Origin: Deltaproteobacteria bacterium
Lineage (GTDB): Bacteria > Desulfobacterota > Desulfobulbia > Desulfobulbales > SURF-16
Reading direction: 5' to 3'
Assembly: GCA_029939635.1 (NCBI GenBank)
Contig: JAOZSN010000039.1
Coordinates: forward strand, 1-20,467
Length of the DNA: 20,467 nucleotides
Part shown: positions 1-6,330 of the stretch, piece by piece
Numbering within the stretch: the stretch's first letter is position 1
How the letters are laid out: every line of letters starts with the position of its first letter
The notes under the pieces: model-generated
Seen by the model: the letters and a program-made list of their open reading frames with translations, nothing else
The model's database searches: none
Told to the model about the DNA's origin: nothing
Translations under genes and position numbers: made by a program

Positions 1-59
1 AAATTGGCGCTGACCTCGGTTTGTTTATCGGCGGTTTGATATATTTCGATCTTATTCAT
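1..59 (-). CDS. N-terminus of a probable RhuM-family protein, cut by the window edge
   Basis: Read on the minus strand from the ATG at 57-59, the 19 visible codons give MNKIEIYQTADKQTEVSAN. The start 'x-IEIYQTxDxQTE' resembles the N-terminus of RhuM-family proteins, which are often carried on accessory islands and have no well-defined biochemical role. Only the first residues are present, so no domain can be checked. The ribosome-binding sequence upstream is weak (AGAG and GAAG within 15 bases). The gene diverges from the mod operon, leaving 168 bases for the two promoters. The call is tentative because it rests on recollection of a short N-terminal pattern. Confidence 0.45.
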   Translation of the reverse strand, partial: MNKIEIYQTADKQTEVSAN

Positions 60-192
60 GGCTTCTGCTCTACCGGGTCAGTGGCATGGGCTGATCTCTT
101 GCAAGTAATGAGTAGCAAACATGTGAATTTAGCACGTTAGCATAGCCATTGTGATATTGCCATATCCTTTCACAGCCCGGTTCAGTTTAGCA

Positions 193-221
193 TTGACAAG
201 CGTTATGCTTTTCTATATATA
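193..221 (+). promoter_or_regulatory. Core promoter of the mod operon
   Basis: A perfect TTGACA (193-198) is followed, after 17 bases, by TATATA (216-221), close to a consensus sigma-70 promoter. With this spacing transcription would start about 7 bases past the -10 box, on or next to the A of the ModE-like ATG at 228. No Shine-Dalgarno sequence lies upstream of that ATG, so the message may be leaderless. TATATA also occurs at 214-219, so the exact -10 box is uncertain by two bases. Confidence 0.65.
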
Positions 222-225
222 ACGA
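201..225. promoter_or_regulatory. Probable ModE operator
   Basis: CGTTAT (201-206) faces ATAACG (219-224) as an inverted pair. The right half reads TATATAACG, the same core as the half-site TATATAACGAT that I recall for the ModE consensus. The palindrome covers the putative -10 box and ends four bases before the start codon of the ModE-like gene. Binding there would block transcription, which fits autorepression of the molybdate uptake operon when molybdate is plentiful. The left half diverges after CGTTAT, so this is a good but imperfect match. Confidence 0.6.
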
Positions 226-227
226 AA

Positions 228-602
228 ATGGGACGCAAACAGAAGAAAAAAAAGGGAGGCCGACCAGGCTGGCATGGTCGGGTCTGGCTGGAGGGGGACG
301 AAGGCACCTTCATTGGTTTTGGTCGTGCGGTGTTGCTAGAAAAAATCAGGGAGACCGGCTCCATCAGCCAGGCTGCCAAGGCCATGGAGATGTCCTACCG
401 CCATGCCTGGCGGCTGGTGGAATCGATGAATCGCCAGGCTGGCGATCCCGTCGTACTCACCAGCCGAGGTGGCAAGGCTGGTGGCGGAACCTGCCTTACC
501 GCCAAAGGTGAAGAGATAGTTGCCCTCTTTTGGCAGGTACAAAAACGCTTGGAGGATTTTTTGCTTCAGGAATCAGAATTCAGGAGTCAGAAGCCAGAAT
601 GA
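228..602 (+). CDS. modE: ModE-like molybdate-responsive regulator, DNA-binding domain only
   Basis: This 124-residue protein matches the N-terminal winged helix-turn-helix of ModE: a lysine-rich start, 'GRVWLEG' near residue 18, the helix-turn-helix 'TGSISQAAKAMEMSYRHAW' at about 43-61, and the glycine-rich wing 'GGKAGGGTCLT' at about 81-91. Full-length E. coli ModE carries two C-terminal MOP domains that bind molybdate; they are absent here and the protein ends after a short charged tail. It is therefore a stand-alone HTH form, known in other bacteria, and how it senses molybdate is not evident. The start lacks a ribosome-binding site and sits about where transcription should begin. Its TGA overlaps the modA ATG (ATGA at 599-602), implying translational coupling. 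Confidence 0.88.
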   Translation: MGRKQKKKKGGRPGWHGRVWLEGDEGTFIGFGRAVLLEKIRETGSISQAAKAMEMSYRHAWRLVESMNRQAGDPVVLTSRGGKAGGGTCLTAKGEEIVALFWQVQKRLEDFLLQESEFRSQKPE

Positions 603-1351
603 AACCAGGGATAGCTTTTTTAGTTGGCATACTCTTTAGCCTGGCTCTCTCCTGCTTGGCTCAGGCCGAAGAGATCCGTATCTCGGCAGCGGCCAGCATG
701 ACAGATGCCATCCGCCACCTGGCCAGACAGTTTCAGAGCAGCCATCCAGAAATCAGCATCACCATGAACTTTGCCGCCTCCGGTGCTCTGGCCAAACAGA
801 TTGCCCACGGTGCCCCAGCTGATATTTTCATTTCAGCCAACCCTAAATGGATGACCTACCTAGATGACCAAGGCGCCCTTGCCCCTGGATCAAAACACAC
901 CCTGACCAGCAACACCCTGGTCTTTATTGGACAACCAACCAATAAACTCTCCACCTTGACTGACCTACCCAAAGCCAAGCGTATTGCCATGGCCAGCCCG
1001 CGCAGTGCCCCGGCTGGTCATTATGCCGCCCAGGCCATGGAGGCGGCAGGGGTATATAAGATTCTCCAAAAAGCTGGCAAGGTGGTCATTGCCAAGGATG
1101 TACGCCAGGCATTTCTCTACGCTGAGCGAGGCGAGGTGGACGGTGCCTTTGTCTATGGCAGTGATGCACGTCTGGCTCGCAAGAGCATTGTTCTATTTAA
1201 TATTAGCCCGGAACTCCATGACCCCATCCTCTACCCAGTGGCCGTGACAACCGCAGGCCAGCATAAGGCAGGGGTTCAGGCCTTGTACGCCTTTATCCTA
1301 AGCCCCCAGTCTCAAGATATTCTCAGACAGTATGGCTTTGCCACCCCATAA
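599..1351 (+). CDS. modA: Molybdate ABC transporter, periplasmic binding protein ModA
   Basis: The 250-residue product begins with a signal peptide (positive start, hydrophobic core at about 4-20, likely cleavage after AQA at residue 23). The mature part opens 'EEIRISAAASMTDAI', the ModA hallmark in which the serine of AAAS contacts the oxyanion. It continues with 'FAASGALAKQI' and 'GAPADIFISA', also typical. It captures molybdate, and probably tungstate, in the periplasm for ModBC. I chose the ATG at 599 over an upstream in-frame ATG at 530 because the signal peptide starts here, the start overlaps the modE stop, and AGGAG lies at 582-586. A cysteine at residue 19 is preceded by A-L-S, which is a poor lipobox, so a lipoprotein is unlikely. 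Confidence 0.93.
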   Translation: MKPGIAFLVGILFSLALSCLAQAEEIRISAAASMTDAIRHLARQFQSSHPEISITMNFAASGALAKQIAHGAPADIFISANPKWMTYLDDQGALAPGSKHTLTSNTLVFIGQPTNKLSTLTDLPKAKRIAMASPRSAPAGHYAAQAMEAAGVYKILQKAGKVVIAKDVRQAFLYAERGEVDGAFVYGSDARLARKSIVLFNISPELHDPILYPVAVTTAGQHKAGVQALYAFILSPQSQDILRQYGFATP

Positions 1352-1430
1352 CCATGTTTGAAGAGTTCACCTGCACCTCATCTTGTTCCCCAACAATCGC
1401 AATTTATGTCCCAGGTTAGACTATTACACC

Positions 1431-2114
1431 ATGCTTGACCTTGCCCCCCATGATATCCAGGCCATCACCCTGTCAGCCAAGGTCGCGGCATCTGCCACTC
1501 TACTCACCCTGCCCCTGGGACTAGCAACGGCCTATGTCTTAGCTTTTCGCACCTTTCCAGGAAAATCTCTACTGGAGGGGTTAGTCACTTTGCCCCTGGT
1601 GCTGCCACCAGTGGTCACAGGCTATCTGCTTCTCCTGCTTTTTGGCCAAGCCAGCCCAGTTGGTCAGCTGTTACAGAATATGGGGCTGCGCGTGGTCTTT
1701 AGTCTCAGCGGGGCCATCATTGCCTCAGCAGTAGTAGGCTTTCCCCTTATGGTCAGGTCAATCCGTATTGGCATGGAGGCCATTGACCGCCACTATATCC
1801 TGGCAGCCCGCAGCCTGGGCGCGAAACCTCTTGACGTTTTTTTTACTCTTATTCTGCCCTTAAGCAAAGGTGCCATAATCAGTGGTATGACCCTGATGTT
1901 TGCTCGCAGCCTGGGAGAGTTTGGAGCCACCATCATCCTGGCGGGAAATATTCCTGGCGTGACGCAAACCATCCCGCTGGCCATCTATGAATACACCAGC
2001 ACCCCAGGTGGGGATCAGATGGCACTCAGTCTCTGCCTAATCTCAATCGCCCTTTCCTTTACCGTACTCATCCTCAGTGAGAGGTATGGTAAAAGGTTGA
2101 AGACTGAAGGCTGA
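1431..2114 (+). CDS. modB: Molybdate ABC transporter, permease ModB
   Basis: The product is 227 residues, the usual ModB length, with about five or six membrane helices. It contains 'LVTLPLVLPPVVTGYLLL' near residues 51-68, typical of ModB, and the cytoplasmic EAA loop 'EAIDRHYILAARSLG' at about 116-130, which docks onto the ATPase ModC. It forms the membrane channel for molybdate uptake. An in-frame TTG at 1383 would add 16 polar residues; the ATG at 1431 is preferred because ModB proteins usually start just before the first helix. The gap from modA is 79 bases. The C-terminal codons and stop lie inside a GAAGGCT-type short repeat running up to modC. Confidence 0.92.
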   Translation: MLDLAPHDIQAITLSAKVAASATLLTLPLGLATAYVLAFRTFPGKSLLEGLVTLPLVLPPVVTGYLLLLLFGQASPVGQLLQNMGLRVVFSLSGAIIASAVVGFPLMVRSIRIGMEAIDRHYILAARSLGAKPLDVFFTLILPLSKGAIISGMTLMFARSLGEFGATIILAGNIPGVTQTIPLAIYEYTSTPGGDQMALSLCLISIALSFTVLILSERYGKRLKTEG

Positions 2115-2131
2115 AGGCTGAAGTTACAATT

Positions 2132-2803
2132 ATGAATCTCCGCATTAATATCAGCAAAAAATGGCAGACATTCACCTTTGCAGCCGACTTTCATCTCAGC
2201 GTTGACAAAGCAGGTGTCTTTGGCCATTCAGGCAGCGGCAAAAGCACCCTTCTCCATCTGCTGGCGGGGCTACTTAAGCCAGACAAAGGTGTTATCCAGC
2301 TCAATGGCGATACTCTTTTTGACAGCAGCAAGGGCATCAACCTTCCCCCCGAACAGCGGCGGATTGGCATGGTTTTCCAACAGGGTCTCCTCTTTCCCCA
2401 TCTTACCGTAAAAGACAACCTGCTCTATGGCTGGAAGCGAACACCTACAGATCTTCGTCAGATAAGGCCCGAGGCCATTATTCAGGCCCTTCACCTCGGC
2501 CCCCTTTTGCAACGCCGAATCGGCAAGCTCTCTGGCGGTGAAAAGCAGCGAGTGGCCCTGGGCCGCACCATGCTGGCCAACCCTTGCCTCATCCTGCTGG
2601 ACGAACCCCTGAGCGGCCTGGACGATGAACTAAAATTTGAGATCATCCCCTATCTACACAAAGTCTCCGCTGATTTTAACCTACCCCTGCTCTTTACCAG
2701 TCACTCACGTACAGAGATGAAGTTGATGACAGAAGAGGTGCTTATCTTCAGGGAAGGAGCATTGAGCAAACACGTAGCCAGCACGGAGATAAAGGGCCCT
2801 TAA
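2132..2803 (+). CDS. modC: Molybdate ABC transporter, ATPase ModC (short form)
   Basis: This 223-residue ABC ATPase has Walker A 'GHSGSGKST' at 31-39, a Q-loop in 'GMVFQQGLLFPHLTV', the signature 'LSGGEKQR', Walker B 'CLILLDEPLSGLDD' and the switch histidine in 'TSHSRTE'. It powers the ModB channel. E. coli ModC is about 350 residues because of a C-terminal MOP/TOBE molybdate-binding region. Here the protein stops soon after the ATPase core, so that allosteric module is missing. It follows modB by 17 bases and is surely co-transcribed. Specificity for molybdate rather than another oxyanion is inferred from modA, modB and the ModE-like gene. Confidence 0.92.
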   Translation: MNLRINISKKWQTFTFAADFHLSVDKAGVFGHSGSGKSTLLHLLAGLLKPDKGVIQLNGDTLFDSSKGINLPPEQRRIGMVFQQGLLFPHLTVKDNLLYGWKRTPTDLRQIRPEAIIQALHLGPLLQRRIGKLSGGEKQRVALGRTMLANPCLILLDEPLSGLDDELKFEIIPYLHKVSADFNLPLLFTSHSRTEMKLMTEEVLIFREGALSKHVASTEIKGP

Positions 2804-2853
2804 ACACATCACCAAAATACTAGCACACTGTACAGTTCTAACTTACGGAGACC

Positions 2854-2902
2854 TTGAATAATTGCTATTTAGCCCAATCTCTGCGTCAGAGAAATTACTC
2901 GA
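2854..2902. terminator. Two-tier inverted repeat between convergent modC and kinase genes
   Basis: An inner perfect hairpin TCTCTG-cgt-CAGAGA (2878-2892) is enclosed by a near-complementary outer pair, TTGAATAATT (2854-2863) and AATTACTCGA (2893-2902). It lies between two convergent genes and may act as a bidirectional terminator or processing site. There is no clean T-run on either side, so a classical intrinsic terminator is doubtful and a small intergenic repeat is the alternative. Confidence 0.35.
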
Positions 2903-2910
2903 AACACCCT

Positions 2911-4872
2911 CTAAGAAATTAGCTGTTCCACGGCCCCGCTTAACTCCTCTATAGAATATGGTTTCGGCACCACCCCAACAAAACCATACTCGCTATGATT
3001 GGCCATGATGGGATCATTGGCATAGCCACTGGAAACGATAACCTTAACAGCAGGATCAATTTCACGCAGGCGCTCCATGGCCTCTTCCCCTCCCATACCA
3101 CCCGGTATGGTCAAATCCATAATCACGCCAATAAAGGGCTGATCAGTGGCCAAGGCAGCCTGATATTTATCAATGGCCTCCTGGCCATCCCGCGCCACCT
3201 CAACCTGGCAACCTAACTCTGTCAACATTGAGATAGCCACGTCAATGATGATCTCCTCATCATCCATAAAGAGAATCTTGCCGCTCACCTCTGCTACCCC
3301 GCCCTGCTGTTTCTCAGCAATAAGGTCTTTCTCCGCTGCGGCCGGCAGATAGATATGAAACGCCGAGCCTTTTTCCAGCTCAGAGACTGCGGTAATAAGG
3401 CCATCATGCTGCTTAATAATCGAGTAGGACACCGCCAGGCCAAGACCACTTCCCGTCTCTTTACTGGAAAAATACGGATCAAAAATTTTCTGCAAATTTT
3501 CGACATGAATGCCGTGGCCCTGATCCCTAAAGCAGAGATGGACATAATCTCCTGCAGGCAGGGGCACCTCATCACTGGCATGAAGGGTCATATTTTCAGA
3601 GCTCACCAGCAAAACACCCCCATCCGGCATGGCTTGACTGGCATTTAAAGCCAGATTTTGCGTTACCTGACTTAACTGACCGCTATCAACCTTAGTCAGC
3701 CGTAAGTCCGCAGCCAACTGATAGTCAATTTTCACATTGGAGCCACGCAGGGTAAAACTGACTGAATCCTCTAATAGCTCGTTGATAGATGTTGTTTTGC
3801 GAATGGGCGCTCCCCCTTTGGAAAAGGTAAGAAGCTGCTGGGTAAGGTTCTTGGCCTGCAAGGAGGCATTTTCCGTTCTTTCCAGGCGCAGCCAGGCAGG
3901 ATGATCCTCATCTAGAAATACCTTGGCCATGGTTATATTGCCTAAGATAGCCGTAAGCAGATTATTAAAATCATGGGCAATACCACCAGCAAACACGCCA
4001 ACAGAATCAAGCTTTTGGGCCTTGAGCAGTTCAGCCTCCATCTTTCTTTTGGCCGTAACATCGTGAAACATGCATTGGGTATAGAGGGGTTTGCCATCCT
4101 CAAACTTGCACTTGGCATTGCCCTCAATAATTATTTTTCTGCCATCTTTCGCCTGAAAAACAGTGTTAATGATGTGCATCTTCTCCTCTGAGAGCACCTG
4201 CTTAAAGACATTCTGACAGTGATCCTGGCAGTCGTGTGAAATAATTTCAAAAATCGATAAGCCCTCCGCAATCTCCTCCTCGCTATCGCCAAAGATATGG
4301 CGCCAGGAGCGATTGACATAGAGAAGCTTGCCATCCGGGCGTACTATCTGGATAAGATCATGGGCATTTTCAAAAAGATCATGATAACGCATCTCACTGG
4401 CCTGCAGGGCCTCTTGCTGGCGGGCCTGTTCTGTTATATCCCGGAAGATACCAGTCATCATCAAGGCCTCACCATCCTGAAAATGGGTACGGCAACGCCC
4501 CTCCACCTTTACCTGATCACCATTTTTGGCAATAAATGTTGTTTCATTTCGATCAATTTTATCGCCTTGCAATAGGCATTTAAAAATTTCTACACAGGCT
4601 CCCTTACAGCCAGGCTCAACAATATCCATGAGAGATAGATTCGCGATTTCTTCATCACTATAGCCCAGCACCTCCTTCCAGGTCTCATTGACATAGAGAA
4701 AGCGGCCCTCAGGTGTCACTGAATGGATAAGATCACTGGCCTGATCTACCACAACCTTGTAACGACCAAGTTCCTTTTCCAGCACAGCTTGAGAGGCAAG
4801 GGCCTCCTCCAACCTCTGCTCCAAGACAACCACCTTTTCATGCTCTGCGCGATAACCTGCTTGACTAGCCAT
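2911..4872 (-). CDS. Soluble hybrid sensor histidine kinase, PAS-PAS-HisKA-HATPase-REC
   Basis: The 653-residue protein has no membrane helix. In order: a short coiled coil (about 8-38), PAS 1 (about 40-155), PAS 2 (about 165-275), a phosphoacceptor helix with His300 in 'GGIAHDFNNLL', an ATPase domain with N-box 'NLALNASQAM' (Asn410), 'DQGHGI', 'FDPYFSSK' and 'GSGLGL', then a receiver domain with Asp537/Asp538, phosphoacceptor Asp586 in 'IMDLTIPGG' and Lys637 in 'PKPYS'. All catalytic residues are present, so it should autophosphorylate and pass phosphate to its own receiver. No output domain follows, so a downstream partner is expected elsewhere. Both PAS domains carry a C-x3-C motif at the same place (Cys89/Cys93 and Cys215/Cys219). 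AAGGAG sits six bases before the ATG. Confidence 0.95.
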   Translation of the reverse strand: MASQAGYRAEHEKVVVLEQRLEEALASQAVLEKELGRYKVVVDQASDLIHSVTPEGRFLYVNETWKEVLGYSDEEIANLSLMDIVEPGCKGACVEIFKCLLQGDKIDRNETTFIAKNGDQVKVEGRCRTHFQDGEALMMTGIFRDITEQARQQEALQASEMRYHDLFENAHDLIQIVRPDGKLLYVNRSWRHIFGDSEEEIAEGLSIFEIISHDCQDHCQNVFKQVLSEEKMHIINTVFQAKDGRKIIIEGNAKCKFEDGKPLYTQCMFHDVTAKRKMEAELLKAQKLDSVGVFAGGIAHDFNNLLTAILGNITMAKVFLDEDHPAWLRLERTENASLQAKNLTQQLLTFSKGGAPIRKTTSINELLEDSVSFTLRGSNVKIDYQLAADLRLTKVDSGQLSQVTQNLALNASQAMPDGGVLLVSSENMTLHASDEVPLPAGDYVHLCFRDQGHGIHVENLQKIFDPYFSSKETGSGLGLAVSYSIIKQHDGLITAVSELEKGSAFHIYLPAAAEKDLIAEKQQGGVAEVSGKILFMDDEEIIIDVAISMLTELGCQVEVARDGQEAIDKYQAALATDQPFIGVIMDLTIPGGMGGEEAMERLREIDPAVKVIVSSGYANDPIMANHSEYGFVGVVPKPYSIEELSGAVEQLIS

Positions 4873-5130
4873 GAATTCTCCTTTGCAATTTCATACTCTT
4901 CAACTACCAGCCATACTACACATTCATAATGACAGACTCTTCCACCGTTTTTCAAGAAAATTATCACCCAAGATTACTAGCCTGCCCCCGTTTACCTTTC
5001 CTTCTTTGCCGTGTCCAAGCAAGGGAGCAAAACCCATTACATGCCCACGCCTTTGAACCGGATTAGCCTTGCCCACCTTTCTGCTTCATGGTAGACCCAT
5101 ACTACTTTACCCTCATTCCCCCATGGAGCC

Positions 5131-6159
5131 ATGAAACAACTCTTTATCTCCGACATCACTGACGGCCAGACCATTAATGACATCTTTCTGGTCAAGTCCA
5201 TGAACAAGGCCGAAACCAAGGCCGGTAAGCCCTATCTTAACTTAAGTCTGATGGATAAAAGTGGTGATATTGTTGGCCGGGTGTGGGATCAGGCCGAAAA
5301 ATGGCAGAAAGAATGCCCCCAGGGTGCGGTGGTGCAGATCAGCGGTCAATGCCAGTCCTTTCGTAACACCCTGCAATTAAACATCTCGCAAGTGCTGCGC
5401 CAGGATGAAAGCCAGCTTACTATGGCTGACTTTGTACCATCCAGCCCCTATGATATTGACGAGATGGCAGTGGAGTTTAGCAAACTGGCCCGTAGCGTCA
5501 ACGAGCCGTTTATTAAAAAGCTGCTGCTCAAATTTTTTAATAATGAAGAATTCATCGCCATTTTCAAAAAAGCCCCGGCAGCCAAGGCCATGCATCATGC
5601 CTATGTCGGCGGCTTACTGGAACATACCTTGGGGGTAGCTCGCCTGGCTGCTGCAGTGGCAAAGCTCTACCCCAGTCTCGACCGCTCCCTGCTCATGGCC
5701 GGGGCCATGTTGCACGACATCGGCAAGATCAAGGAGTTTGATTTCAGTGGTTTCCCGACTGACTACTCAGACAGTGGCCGCCTCATGGGCCATATGGTCT
5801 TAGGGGTGGAAATGATTCAGGAGAAGATTCGCACCATCAAGAATTTCCCTGAGGAACTGGCAGTACGCCTGAAACATCTCATCCTCAGTCACCATGGCCG
5901 TTATGAATATGGCTCCCCCACCCTGCCCATGCTCAGTGAAGGCTTTATCCTAAACTTCATAGACGACATGGATGCCAAGATGAACACCATTGAAGGGGTG
6001 CGGGCCAAGATGAAAGAGCCTGACTACCAGTGGAGTGACTACCAACGCTCCCTGGAACGGTTTCTTTTTCTCAAGGGACATGGGGCGGAAGAAGAGATGC
6101 TGGAGGAGAAAACAGCTGCGGCGGCCCCAGCAAAGGCAAGCCAGCCACGACTTTTTTGA
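5131..6159 (+). CDS. OB-fold and HD-domain protein, YhaM-type 3'-5' exoribonuclease
   Basis: The 342-residue protein starts 'MKQLFISDITDGQ' and has an OB-fold nucleic-acid-binding domain (about 1-95) followed by an HD phosphohydrolase domain. The HD metal ligands are visible: His165 in 'GLLEHT', His195-Asp196 in 'MLHDIGKIKE', His221, His254-His255 in 'LSHHGRYE' and the aspartates near 278-281. This arrangement matches YhaM, a Firmicute 3'-5' exoribonuclease, whose homologues are common in Desulfobacterota, so a role in RNA or DNA end processing is likely. The last 20 residues are alanine- and lysine-rich and probably disordered. GGAG lies only two bases before the ATG, which is unusually close, but the conserved N-terminus supports this start. 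It diverges from the hybrid kinase. Confidence 0.85.
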   Translation: MKQLFISDITDGQTINDIFLVKSMNKAETKAGKPYLNLSLMDKSGDIVGRVWDQAEKWQKECPQGAVVQISGQCQSFRNTLQLNISQVLRQDESQLTMADFVPSSPYDIDEMAVEFSKLARSVNEPFIKKLLLKFFNNEEFIAIFKKAPAAKAMHHAYVGGLLEHTLGVARLAAAVAKLYPSLDRSLLMAGAMLHDIGKIKEFDFSGFPTDYSDSGRLMGHMVLGVEMIQEKIRTIKNFPEELAVRLKHLILSHHGRYEYGSPTLPMLSEGFILNFIDDMDAKMNTIEGVRAKMKEPDYQWSDYQRSLERFLFLKGHGAEEEMLEEKTAAAAPAKASQPRLF

Positions 6160-6188
6160 TTTTCAGAAGAATGAAACAACGAACCGCA

Positions 6189-6316
6189 GAATATCGAACA
6201 AGAAATGTCGAATGATGAAGGGTGGATGATGTCTTAATTCATAAAGAAAGTATACCCCAAGGGCACTTCCTTCGGGGCGCCTTCCTTCGACATTCGATAT
6301 TCCTTGTTCGATATTC
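6189..6316. repeat. Large imperfect inverted repeat with central hairpin
   Basis: GAATATCGAACAAG (6189-6202) pairs perfectly with CTTGTTCGATATTC (6303-6316), and AATGTCGAA (6204-6212) pairs with TTCGACATT (6286-6294). The centre holds a GC-rich stem, CCCC-AAGG (6255-6262) against CCTTCGGGG (6269-6277). The right arm is itself repetitive (TTCGATATTC-like units). The element fills the space between the convergent YhaM-type and icd genes. It could end transcription from both sides, but the arm length and internal repetition look more like a dispersed palindromic repeat. Confidence 0.7.
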
Positions 6317-6330
6317 GTTATTCGTTTTAT

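Noticed and set aside
530..598. Upstream in-frame extension of modA
   Set aside because: The 23 extra residues are the out-of-frame reading of the modE end and precede a clear signal peptide; the ATGA overlap at 599 is a better start.
1383..1430. TTG start for modB
   Set aside because: It adds polar residues not expected in ModB and has no better ribosome-binding site than the ATG at 1431.
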